A DNA stretch of 64,000 nt. Origin: Litchfieldella qijiaojingensis. GTDB lineage: Bacteria; Pseudomonadota; Gammaproteobacteria; Pseudomonadales; Halomonadaceae. The stretch is taken from the NCBI RefSeq assembly GCF_014651875.1, contig NZ_BMXS01000001.1, forward strand, positions 1 to 64,000, given 5' to 3'. Made by a program: the position numbers and the translations under genes. The notes beneath the pieces were generated by a model. It saw only the letters and a program-made list of their open reading frames with translations, ran no database searches and was not told the origin of the DNA. This document shows, piece by piece, positions 7,811 to 14,898 of this stretch (within the stretch, counting starts at the first letter, position 1; every line of letters begins with the position of its first letter).

Positions 7811-7817
7811 GTTATGC
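7811..7817 (+). repeat. GTTATGC, attC right-core-like heptamer
   Basis: GTTATGC lies 18 bases before the start of the NYN gene, and TAACAAG (8331) lies just after it. The same heptamer precedes the PagL-like gene at 4674. A seven-base match on its own is weak; the arrangement around the gene is the point of interest. Confidence 0.3.
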
Positions 7818-7835
7818 AAAAAATGAGTTCATAGC

Positions 7836-8312
7836 ATGGTAAAGGTTGCGATATTTGTTGACGTTCAAAACGTATATTACACGGTGCGGGAAGCATATAA
7901 GAGTAACTTTGATTACAACAAGTTTTGGTCAGAAGTAACCGCTGGTAGAGAAGTCGTGAAAGCTTGTGCCTATGCAATAGATAAAGGTGACCAAAAGCAA
8001 CGAGAGTTTCAAAATATACTTAGGGCTATTGGTTTTGAGGTAAAGCTGAAACCTTTTATTCAAAGATCGGATGGCTCCGCAAAAGGTGATTGGGATGTTG
8101 GCATCACTCTCGATGCAATGGAATACGCTGAACAGTCAGATGTCGTAGTGTTGGTATCGGGCGATGGAGACTTTGACCTTCTAGTAAATAAAATTCGTGT
8201 TGTGTATGGGAGAAAAGTTGAAGTCTATGGCGTTCCTCAGTTAACAGCATCTTCACTAATGAGCGAGGCCAGTGAGTTTATCGCTATAGATAAAGAGCTT
8301 CTGTTGGTTTAA
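7836..8312 (+). CDS. NYN domain protein (LabA/DUF88-like putative RNase)
   Basis: A 158-residue soluble protein with the PIN-like NYN fold motifs: FVDVQN near the N-terminus with the first acidic residue, KGDWDVGITLDAM in the middle, and VVLVSGDGDFDLLV carrying the paired aspartates of the metal site. NYN proteins are thought to be Mg-dependent ribonucleases; the substrate here is unknown. The gene is markedly AT-rich and has no neighbour within 100 bases on either side. GTTATGC lies just upstream and TAACAAG 18 bases after the stop codon, giving it a gene-cassette look. Confidence 0.85.
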   Translation: MVKVAIFVDVQNVYYTVREAYKSNFDYNKFWSEVTAGREVVKACAYAIDKGDQKQREFQNILRAIGFEVKLKPFIQRSDGSAKGDWDVGITLDAMEYAEQSDVVVLVSGDGDFDLLVNKIRVVYGRKVEVYGVPQLTASSLMSEASEFIAIDKELLLV

Positions 8313-8327
8313 ATTGGCTATAAAGCA

Positions 8328-8365
8328 GCATAACAAGTCGTTCAACGGGACGTCGCTACGCGCCG
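8328..8365 (+). repeat. attC-like left half-site
   Basis: GCATAACAAGTCGTTCAACG continues into GGGACGTCGCTACGCG, very like the left half of attC sites seen in marine chromosomal integrons. No matching right half (a complementary arm ending GTTATGC or GTTAGGC) follows; the next gene's leader begins instead. It may be a truncated cassette boundary or a chance resemblance. Confidence 0.35.
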
Positions 8366-8432
8366 CTGCCCAGCAGGTTCCGAGCATACCTAACCGAGTC
8401 GATTTCACCCATAGGGCATAAGAGGACTTCAC

Positions 8433-8774
8433 ATGGCTGACCGCCTCATTCTCACCACTTCCTCGCATCTGGAAGGCTACCGCGTCACCGATCATATCGA
8501 CATCGTCTCGGCGGAATGCGTGTTCGGCATGAACGTGCTGAAGGATATGTTCTCGAGCTTTCGCGACTTCTTCGGTGGACGCAACAAGTCATCCCAGGAT
8601 GCGCTTCGTGAGGCCAGGGTTGCCTGCTTGAACGAGCTGCGCCGTGAGGCCGAGTCGATGGGTGCCAATGCGGTGATTGGCGTGGATCTCGATTACAGCG
8701 AAATTTCGGGCGGCGGCAAGTCCATGCTGTTCCTTGTGGCCACTGGGACCGCCGTGAAGGTAGCCAAGGCCTGA
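8433..8774 (+). CDS. YbjQ-family (UPF0145) heavy-metal-binding-domain protein
   Basis: A 113-residue protein with the features of UPF0145/YbjQ: ILTTSSHLEGYRV at the start, GMNVLKDMFSSFRDFFGGRN, EARVACLNELRREAESMGAN AVIGVDLDY, and a C-terminal strand MLFLVATGTAVKV. YbjQ proteins form pentameric rings; their cellular role is not settled and the heavy-metal label comes only from the domain name. AGAGGAC precedes the ATG at a proper distance. It is followed 31 bases later by an NTF2-like gene on the same strand, so the two may form a small operon. Confidence 0.85.
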   Translation: MADRLILTTSSHLEGYRVTDHIDIVSAECVFGMNVLKDMFSSFRDFFGGRNKSSQDALREARVACLNELRREAESMGANAVIGVDLDYSEISGGGKSMLFLVATGTAVKVAKA

Positions 8775-8805
8775 GCTGTGGCTTCTGGCCAAGAGGTAAG
8801 GCGAT

Positions 8806-9189
8806 ATGACGGATGAGAGCTTGTTCAAGGAACTCGAAGCGGTTGAAGACGCCTTCAATCAAGCGGTCGTCTCGAATGACGTAGCCGAGATCTCGGCATG
8901 TATCGCGGACGATTGGGTCCTGGTGACACCAGAGGCGGGGCCGGTATCCCGAGAAGGGTTCCTGAAAGCCGTGGGGGAAGGCGTTCTTAGTCATTCCAGC
9001 ATGAGCAAGGATATAGATCGCGTCCGCGTATACGGCAATGTTGCGGTAGTGACAGGTCGTGGTCGCAACACAGGGATGTTCAAGGGAGCCCCCATCAGTG
9101 CCGACGAGTGGGTGACGGATGTCTATGTGAAAACGGAAGGGCGCTGGATATGCGTTCTCACCCATTTGACCCCTGTTGCTGGGAGCTGA
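8806..9189 (+). CDS. NTF2-like / DUF4440 (SnoaL-like) protein
   Basis: A 127-residue protein whose N-terminal helix (LFKELEAVEDAFNQAVVSND) followed by ADDWVLVTPEAGPVSREGFL and the strands RVRVYGNVAVVTGRGRNTG and VTDVYVKTEGRWICVLTHLT match the cone-shaped NTF2 fold of the DUF4440 group. Such proteins bind small hydrophobic molecules or act as isomerase or hydrolase-like enzymes; no catalytic assignment can be made. AAGAGGTAAGG precedes the start. The upstream YbjQ-type gene reads in the same direction with a short gap. Confidence 0.75.
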   Translation: MTDESLFKELEAVEDAFNQAVVSNDVAEISACIADDWVLVTPEAGPVSREGFLKAVGEGVLSHSSMSKDIDRVRVYGNVAVVTGRGRNTGMFKGAPISADEWVTDVYVKTEGRWICVLTHLTPVAGS

Positions 9190-9269
9190 TAGAGCTTGTT
9201 CAAGCCGGTTTTGCCTTTGGCGGGTGGGGTGATCTTGCCATTGGCGGGTTGGTAGAGACAAAGGCATGA

Positions 9270-9290
9270 CTGCCCGCCAGGGGCGGGCAG
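9270..9290. terminator. Convergent stem-loop terminator candidate
   Basis: CTGCCCGCC (9270-9278) and GGCGGGCAG (9282-9290) form a perfect 9-bp stem around a three-base loop. It lies between the convergent NTF2-like gene and the alcohol dehydrogenase. No T-run follows on either strand, so the hairpin may stop transcription weakly or only protect 3' ends. Confidence 0.5.
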
Positions 9291-9319
9291 CCGGCCGATG
9301 GTTGGTGGGCCTTAAGAAA

Positions 9320-10384
9320 TCAGCCCGCAGCGTTTCCCTTCAACGTGGCCATGTCGATGACGAAACGGTAGCGTACGTCGCCCTTTTCCATTCGCTCGTA
9401 GGCCTCGTTGATGTTCTTGATGTCTAGCATCTCGACGTCGCAGGTAATGCCATGTTCGGCACAGAAGTCGAGCAGTTCCTGGGTTTCCTCGATGCCGCCG
9501 ATCAGCGAGCCGGCCAGCACACGGCGCTTGAACACCAGGTTGAAGGCTTCGATGGTCGGTTCGATGGGGTCGAGCAAGCCGACGAGGATGTGGGTGCCGT
9601 CATACTTCAGTACCGCCAGGTACGGGTTGAGGTCGTGCTGCACCGGCACGGTATCGAGCATGAAGTCGAAGCTCTCGGCAACGGCTTCCATCTGTGTCGC
9701 GTTGGTGGAGACCACCACATGATCGGCGCCGTTGCGCTTGGTTTCGTCCACCTTGGCCGCGGAGCGGGTGAAGACAGTGACCTCGGCACCGAGCGCCTTG
9801 GCCAGCTTGACGCCCATATGACCGAGGCCGCCCATGCCGATCACCCCAACCTTGTGACCCGCTTTCACGCCGTGGCGCTTGAGCGGTGAATAGGTGGTGA
9901 TGCCGGCACACAGGATCGGTGCGGCAGAGGCGAGGTCGATACCTTCGGGCATGCGCAGCACGAAGTGCTCGCTGACCACGATCGAGTCGGAATAGCCGCC
10001 TTGGGTGAAGGTGCCATCTTGCCGGTCGTCGCTGCCGTAGGTCATGGTGAAGCCTTCGAGGCAGAACTGCTCGACGCCGTCCCGGCAGGCCTGGCATTGG
10101 CGGCAGGAGTCGACCATACAACCGACCCCCACCAGGTCGCCGGCCTGGAAGCGTGTGACCTCCGAACCCACGGCAGTCACCCGCCCGACGATCTCGTGCC
10201 CGGGCACGATCGGGTAGCGGGTCATGCCCCAATCGTTGCGTGCGAAGTGCAGGTCGCTGTGGCACACGCCACAGTAGAGGATCTCGATGGCCACATCGTC
10301 GGGGCGCGGCTCACGACGCTGGAAGGTGAATGGGGCAAGCGGTGTATCGGCGGAGTAAGCAGCATAGGCGCTGGCTTGGCTCAT
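9320..10384 (-). CDS. NAD(P)-dependent zinc alcohol dehydrogenase (CAD/YahK type)
   Basis: About 354 residues of the medium-chain dehydrogenase family. CGVCHSDLHFARNDWG and PGHEIVGRV hold the catalytic-zinc Cys and His-Glu; the four structural-zinc cysteines are in CMVDSCRQCQACRDGVEQFC; GMGGLGHMGVKLAKALG is the Rossmann dinucleotide loop. These are the marks of cinnamyl-alcohol-dehydrogenase-like aldehyde reductases, which reduce a broad range of aldehydes with NADPH. The start at 10384 is fixed by AGGAGAG; an open frame runs further up to 10516. It is divergent from an AraC regulator, an arrangement like E. coli yqhC with its aldehyde reductase, so control by that regulator is likely. Confidence 0.92.
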   Translation of the reverse strand: MSQASAYAAYSADTPLAPFTFQRREPRPDDVAIEILYCGVCHSDLHFARNDWGMTRYPIVPGHEIVGRVTAVGSEVTRFQAGDLVGVGCMVDSCRQCQACRDGVEQFCLEGFTMTYGSDDRQDGTFTQGGYSDSIVVSEHFVLRMPEGIDLASAAPILCAGITTYSPLKRHGVKAGHKVGVIGMGGLGHMGVKLAKALGAEVTVFTRSAAKVDETKRNGADHVVVSTNATQMEAVAESFDFMLDTVPVQHDLNPYLAVLKYDGTHILVGLLDPIEPTIEAFNLVFKRRVLAGSLIGGIEETQELLDFCAEHGITCDVEMLDIKNINEAYERMEKGDVRYRFVIDMATLKGNAAG

Positions 10385-10575
10385 GGTAACGCTCTCCTTT
10401 TGATCGGTTTCTCCTCCGCTATTGGAGGGGACCCATCCATTGTGGGGGCGCCAGGTCGGGGCTGCGATTGACGATCCTGCGGCATTTTTGCTCATTCCTC
10501 CGAGAATGCTTTCCAAGGCAGCGACATTGCCGCGAAAATCGTCATTATTTGACGCAGTCGACGAAACGGTAACCG

Positions 10576-11487
10576 ATGATGTCTACCTCGAACGAGCTTG
10601 CTTCCGAACTGCTGGGGCTGATGACGCCACTGGTCGCCAGGGAAGGCGTTACCTCTACTGCGTTGCCGGCGGTATCGCTGTTCTCATTTCAGCAGCAGGA
10701 GGAGCGCAGACCGCTGATTTATGAGCCGTGCCTGATCATCGTGGCCCAGGGGCGCAAAGTGGGCTATCTCGGTGATCGGGTCATCCATTACGACCCTGGA
10801 CAGTACTTGGTCCAGACGTTGCCGCTGCCGTTCGAGTGCGAGACTCATGCCTCCGATCAGGCGCCGTTGATGGCGATATCGGTGGGTATCGACCCTGCAC
10901 TGCTCAGTGAAATGGTGACCGCCATGGGAGCCGATCCTCGCTTGGATGCCCACCGCGATCCCTTGCCGATGGCTTCGGTGGCTATGACACAAGGCATGCA
11001 TGAGGCCGTGGTGCGGTTGCTGAGGACGCTTCACGACACGCGGGAAACGGCGGTGATGGGCATTCTCCGGGTACGTGACGTGATTTTCGAGGCATTGAAG
11101 GGCGACCAAGGCCCGGCACTGCGGGCGCTGGTGCTTGGTCAAGGTCATTACTCGCGTATCGTTCAGGTGCTTTCCCGGCTGAATACCGATTTTGCTGCCG
11201 AGCACTCGGTGGAGGCGTTGGCGCGCCAAGCGAACATGAGCCTGTCGACCTTTCATCAGTACTTCAAACAGATCACTCGGACCTCTCCCGTCCAGTACCT
11301 CAAACGGCTACGCCTGATCAAGGCGCAACAGCTACTCGTCCAGGATGCGTGCAACGTCAATCAGGCGGCCTTCGCTGTCGGCTATCGCAGCGTGCCGCAA
11401 TTCAGTCGCGACTATAAACGTTGCTTTGGAATGTCGCCGTTGCGGCATCGTCGCCAATGGCAGGAGATAGATGTCGCTGAGGTTTGA
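10576..11487 (+). CDS. AraC-family regulator (YqhC-like)
   Basis: A 303-residue regulator. The N-terminal ~165 residues are an AraC_N cupin-type sensor (LIYEPCLIIVAQGRKVGYLG, ECETHASDQAPLMAISVGID). The C-terminal ~100 residues hold two helix-turn-helices, with SVEALARQANMSLSTFHQYF and AFAVGYRSVPQFSRDYKRCF followed by MSPLRHRR. This subgroup includes YqhC, which activates an adjacent aldehyde reductase gene in response to aldehydes. The 190-base divergent gap to the dehydrogenase is the likely control region. The function is inferred from family and position. Confidence 0.88.
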   Translation: MMSTSNELASELLGLMTPLVAREGVTSTALPAVSLFSFQQQEERRPLIYEPCLIIVAQGRKVGYLGDRVIHYDPGQYLVQTLPLPFECETHASDQAPLMAISVGIDPALLSEMVTAMGADPRLDAHRDPLPMASVAMTQGMHEAVVRLLRTLHDTRETAVMGILRVRDVIFEALKGDQGPALRALVLGQGHYSRIVQVLSRLNTDFAAEHSVEALARQANMSLSTFHQYFKQITRTSPVQYLKRLRLIKAQQLLVQDACNVNQAAFAVGYRSVPQFSRDYKRCFGMSPLRHRRQWQEIDVAEV

Positions 11488-11631
11488 GGGGCCGGCCGCT
11501 CCTACAATTATCTTGCCATTGGCGGGTAGGGGCTTTTCAATCGCGCTGAGAAGCTGGGCTCCTGTCAGGTAGGCTTCATCCATGCCCTTGGCCGGCAGGC
11601 GGGCAGGGGAATTCATCGTATCGAGGACGAT

Positions 11632-12696
11632 ATGACCATCATCGGTTTCGTGGCGGGATTGGTACTGCTGATCGTTGGGGCAGAGGGGCTGGTGCGCGGC
11701 GCTTCGCGCCTGGCGGCCAGGATGGGCATTTCATCCTTGATCATTGGCCTTACGGTGGTTGCCTTCGGCACGAGTTCGCCGGAGCTGGCGGTGAGCATCA
11801 AGTCGGCGTTGGCCGACCAGGCGGGTATCGCCATCGGTAACGTCGTCGGCAGTAACATCTTCAACGTACTGTTCATTCTCGGCGTTTCGGCGCTGATCGT
11901 ACCACTGATCGTGGCGCAGCAACTGGTGCGCTTCGATATTCCCCTGATGATTCTGCTGTCGGTGGTGCTGATGTTGCTGGTGTTGGATCGGCACATCGGC
12001 TTTCTCGATGGCTTGCTGCTGGTTGCCGGTCTCGTCGCTTATACCGCCTTTCTGCTTTACCAGAACCGGCGGGTAAAGGCCGAAGAAGCGACCGGCACCC
12101 AGGAAGCGCCTGCCACTGAGACGCACTGGGCACTGAACCTGGGCCTGGTGGTTGGTGGGTTGGCGCTGCTGGTGTTGGGATCGCGCTGGTTCGTCGATGG
12201 CGCCATAGCCTTCGCGGCCTACCTCGGCGTAAGCGACCAGATCATCGGGTTGACGATCGTCGCCGCGGGGACCTCGCTTCCCGAGGTGGTGACCTCGATC
12301 ATCGCAGCCCTGCGTGGCGAACGCGATATCGCCGTGGGCAATGTGGTGGGCAGCAACATCTTCAACATCATGGGCGTGCTGGGGCTGACCGGCCTGCTGG
12401 CTCCCTCGGGCATCGCCGTATCCGAGGCGATGGTCGGGTTCGACATTCCGGTGATGATCGCGGTAGCACTGGCTTGCTTGCCGATTTGTTTCACTGGTGG
12501 CGTGATCAGCCGCTGGGAAGGGGGCGTGCTGCTGGCCTATTACGTCGCCTACACGCTCTATCTGATTCTGGCCGCCTCGCAGCACGATGCTCTGTCGGGC
12601 TTCAGTACGGCCATGCTTTATTTCGTGCTGCCGATCACCGCGCTCACCCTGATCGTGCTCTCTTATCAGGAGACGCGTCGCAGGAAATTGTCATGA
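11632..12696 (+). CDS. yrbG: Calcium/sodium antiporter, YrbG family
   Basis: A 354-residue membrane protein with two inverted repeats of the CaCA superfamily. The alpha-1 repeat has VVAFGTSSPELAVSI and GNVVGSNIFNVLFILG; alpha-2 has AAGTSLPEVVTSI and GNVVGSNIFNIMGVLG. The paired G(T)SxPE motifs carry the ion-binding glutamates. About ten helices span the inner membrane. GAGGACG precedes the ATG. An ATGA overlap at the 3' end opens a second small frame (from 12693) that looks truncated after some 28 residues where the sequence becomes AT-rich, as if a downstream partner gene was cut by the neighbouring insertion. Confidence 0.92.
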   Translation: MTIIGFVAGLVLLIVGAEGLVRGASRLAARMGISSLIIGLTVVAFGTSSPELAVSIKSALADQAGIAIGNVVGSNIFNVLFILGVSALIVPLIVAQQLVRFDIPLMILLSVVLMLLVLDRHIGFLDGLLLVAGLVAYTAFLLYQNRRVKAEEATGTQEAPATETHWALNLGLVVGGLALLVLGSRWFVDGAIAFAAYLGVSDQIIGLTIVAAGTSLPEVVTSIIAALRGERDIAVGNVVGSNIFNIMGVLGLTGLLAPSGIAVSEAMVGFDIPVMIAVALACLPICFTGGVISRWEGGVLLAYYVAYTLYLILAASQHDALSGFSTAMLYFVLPITALTLIVLSYQETRRRKLS

Positions 12697-12768
12697 AGAA
12701 ACCCGGTCGTGAGTCGTTGGAGCACGATCACTTCCCGGAGGAGATCCGTCGCTGCATGACGGAAATAT

Positions 12769-13170
12769 CTATTTCGGGCCATGTGCTTCTTTGGCTGAAT
12801 GGGGCACATCAAATATTTTGTCAAACGCCCAATGGAAGACAAAGGAATAAATGAAGAAGAATGCAAAGAGCCCAATGTTCATAAGGAGAGCGGCCCACCA
12901 GCTTATGTCAAGCCAGAGTGCGACTATGGGGAGAAGAATAAGAGTCAACCCTCCCTCGAATCCTATCGAATGTATCGCTCTCCTCAGAAACGTCCTGGTT
13001 CGGTGCGCTTGTCGAACTTCCCAGAACTCAAATATTGAGTTGTAGAGCATGTTCCAAGTCACAGCGACACTAGATATCACGAATGAAAGAGCTGTGGAAT
13101 AAATAATGCAACTGATCAGGCTAACCTGCTGAAAAGTTGACTTTTTCTTTTGGTGTCCCCTCTGAATCAA
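12769..13170 (-). CDS. PACE-family transporter, probably lacking its first helix
   Basis: A 133-residue membrane protein. The second half (RRAIHSIGFEGGLTLILLP, WWAALLMNIGLFAFFFIYSF, VFHWAFDKIF) is a complete 'bacterial transmembrane pair' unit as found in PACE drug/polyamine exporters such as AceI. The first half keeps only the second helix of its unit (SVAVTWNMLYNSIFEFW) behind an unrelated start (MIQRGHQKKKST). PACE proteins need two pairs, four helices in all, so this copy looks truncated at its 5' end. The region is AT-rich and lies between core genes, consistent with decayed acquired DNA. A divergent intact protein cannot be excluded. Confidence 0.65.
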   Translation of the reverse strand: MIQRGHQKKKSTFQQVSLISCIIYSTALSFVISSVAVTWNMLYNSIFEFWEVRQAHRTRTFLRRAIHSIGFEGGLTLILLPIVALWLDISWWAALLMNIGLFAFFFIYSFVFHWAFDKIFDVPHSAKEAHGPK

Positions 13171-13290
13171 CGGTACAGGACGTAGACGGAGCCAATCATG
13201 TCTGATCTTGCACAGCTATACTGGACTCCGGTCATCCGTTAGACGATATTCAAGAACATGTTGCGTCGTTGGCTATCTGCGAGGAAAAAA

Positions 13291-13770
13291 ATGAATCTCA
13301 AGGATTTGGGAACAATAGAGCTACTGCGCCTCCAGTCATCGATTACTGATGAGCTTATGGAGAGAAAGATTGTTCGCACTAAAAACAATCCGATTGGTGA
13401 TTACACAGAGTGGCTAGTGGCAAAAGCGCTAGGCTTGGAGTTACAACCTAACTCGAAGTCTGGGTATGATGGGATCTATAAGAATGGAGTCCGGGTTCAA
13501 ATAAAAGGACGTCGAATTACCAAAACCAGTAAGTCACGTCAGTTGAGCGCCATCAGGAATTATGATGAAAGGGACTTCGATGTGCTGGTGGCAGTAATTT
13601 ATGACGAGAGTTTTGATGTGATAGAGGCGTTGCTCATTCCTCATGAAGTTGTGAAAGAGTATGCTTCATATAGGGAGTATGTCAATGCTCATATTTTAAT
13701 TCTACAAGGGGCGATATTGAAAGATAAAAGAGTTAGGTGTATTAAGGATGCTGTGAGCAGTTGTATGTAA
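13291..13770 (+). CDS. PD-(D/E)XK nuclease-like protein (DUF6998-type)
   Basis: About 159 residues. After a helical N-terminus, PIGDYTEWLVAKALGLEL is followed by SGYDGIYKNGVRVQIKGRRI. The Glu, the Asp and the Q-x-K at the usual spacing resemble the catalytic core of PD-(D/E)XK nucleases, as in DUF6998 proteins. The rest (FDVLVAVIYDESFDVIEALL) fits the following strands of that fold. Function is unknown; it may be a small endonuclease or a degenerate restriction-type protein. The ATG at 13291 follows GAGGAAAAAA; an upstream ATG at 13258 has no such site. The gene is AT-rich and isolated, suggesting transfer. Confidence 0.65.
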   Translation: MNLKDLGTIELLRLQSSITDELMERKIVRTKNNPIGDYTEWLVAKALGLELQPNSKSGYDGIYKNGVRVQIKGRRITKTSKSRQLSAIRNYDERDFDVLVAVIYDESFDVIEALLIPHEVVKEYASYREYVNAHILILQGAILKDKRVRCIKDAVSSCM

Positions 13771-13849
13771 AATAAAATGTAAAAAGTCTGTTGGTTTGTG
13801 TTTTTGTTTTTAATTGGCTATATCCAAAAACATAATAGGGAACTGGATA

Positions 13850-14278
13850 ATGAAAAATAATTTCGTTGTTGCTGCAGCAGCAGTCGCTCTTTCTGGATGT
13901 ACTGCCGTCACTGTCAAACCCGTCGATACGGCGGAGAGACTAGATCACATCTGCATTCAAGATAATCCAAAGGTCATCGTATCGGATTTTGTGCCGGTCG
14001 TTCGGGATCGTTTCTATTGGCATGGCGTTTCCTCGGAAGTGTTTTCCGGGAGCATTCCCGAGCAATGCCAGTATGTGTTGACATATACTGCACTGAGGTC
14101 ATGGGATTTTGCGACCTACCTTTCTCACGCCGAGCTTCGTATCGAGCATGACGGTCGGCAAATTGCCTATGCAGAGTATCATCTGAGAGGAAAGGGTGGT
14201 TTTTCTCTGAATAAATGGGGAAGTACGAAGTCGAAGATGGATCCTGTCATTGATGAGCTATTGAGCGGGCGGGGCTGA
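13850..14278 (+). CDS. Sbal_3080-family lipoprotein
   Basis: About 142 residues. A signal peptide ends in the lipobox LSGC at residues ~14-17 (VAAAAVALSGCTAVTV), so the mature protein is a lipid-anchored envelope protein. The body contains HICIQDNPKVIVSDFVPVVR and QCQYVLTYTALRSWDFATYL, then LSHAELRIEHDGRQIAYAEY, then KGGFSLNKWGSTKSKMDPVI; this text is typical of the Sbal_3080 lipoprotein family, for which no function is known. The start at 13850 gives a normal signal peptide; an open frame extends to 13814. It lies 17 bases before trmO, but it belongs in composition to the AT-rich stretch before it. Confidence 0.8.
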   Translation: MKNNFVVAAAAVALSGCTAVTVKPVDTAERLDHICIQDNPKVIVSDFVPVVRDRFYWHGVSSEVFSGSIPEQCQYVLTYTALRSWDFATYLSHAELRIEHDGRQIAYAEYHLRGKGGFSLNKWGSTKSKMDPVIDELLSGRG

Positions 14279-14294
14279 TGGTTGGGCGCTAGTC

Positions 14295-14747
14295 ATGGTA
14301 GAAACAGTTGACGACTTGAGCAGCAACGGTATGAGCGAAACCGACTACACACTTGAGCCCATTGGGGTGGTGCATTCGCCACTGACGAGTCGCAAGGAGG
14401 CGCCTCGTCAGGCGGACGAGGGCGCGCCGCAGGCGTGGCTGGAGCTTTCCGATTCGGTGACGGAAGGGCTCGATGGCATCGAGGTTGGCGACGAGATTAT
14501 CGTGCTGACCTGGCTGCATCATGCTCACCGCGATGTACTCAAGGTGCATCCGCGCAACAGGGTCGAGTCGTCGTTGATCGGTGTATTCGCGACACGCTCG
14601 CCGGATCGTCCTAATCCTGTGGGGCTGCATCGGGTTTCGGTGCTGGAGATTGCCGGGCAGCGGCTGAGGGTGGCCGCCATGGAGGCGATCGATGGCACGC
14701 CGATCGTCGATATCAAGGCCGTACTGAGGAATATTGATGAGAGGTGA
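14295..14747 (+). CDS. trmO: tRNA (N6-threonylcarbamoyladenosine(37)-N6)-methyltransferase TrmO
   Basis: A 150-residue protein. YTLEPIGVVHSPLTSRKEAP RQ opens the TrmO/YaeB fold; IIVLTWLHHAHRDVLKVHPR, GVFATRSPDRPNPVGLHRVS and IDGTPIVDIKAVL are the conserved blocks that bind S-adenosylmethionine. The enzyme adds a methyl group to t6A at position 37 of tRNA-Thr, tuning decoding. At 150 residues it is the short form, without the C-terminal domain of the ~235-residue E. coli protein. An in-frame ATG at 14331 would remove 12 N-terminal residues and matches usual starts equally well; no ribosome site decides. Confidence 0.9.
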   Translation: MVETVDDLSSNGMSETDYTLEPIGVVHSPLTSRKEAPRQADEGAPQAWLELSDSVTEGLDGIEVGDEIIVLTWLHHAHRDVLKVHPRNRVESSLIGVFATRSPDRPNPVGLHRVSVLEIAGQRLRVAAMEAIDGTPIVDIKAVLRNIDER

Positions 14748-14796
14748 GTGGTATCTCGGCTTTGTCCGAAAACTGCCTGCGCTCGCCCATACGGCG

Positions 14797-14860
14797 TTAA
14801 AAATCAGCTCAAAATGCTCATTTACAACCACGTATACTCCGCTTTTTCGCTGATTTTTGC
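14797..14860. terminator. Long inverted repeat between convergent genes
   Basis: AAAAATCAGC (14799-14808) pairs with GCTGATTTTT (14849-14858), and further A/T and GC blocks inside also match, e.g. GGC-(GTT)-AAAAATCAGC against GCTGATTTTTGCC. It lies between the convergent trmO and propeller genes and has T-runs on both strands, so it can act as a two-way terminator; its length suggests a dispersed palindromic element. Confidence 0.5.
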
Positions 14861-14898
14861 CTTGTCTGGCCATCGCTCGGCGACTTTTCAGACAAACC

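Noticed and set aside
8485-9267. Minus-strand open frame across the YbjQ-like and NTF2-like genes
   Set aside because: Both plus-strand genes have ribosome sites and clear families; the minus frame spans their gap and has an arginine/proline-rich antisense look.
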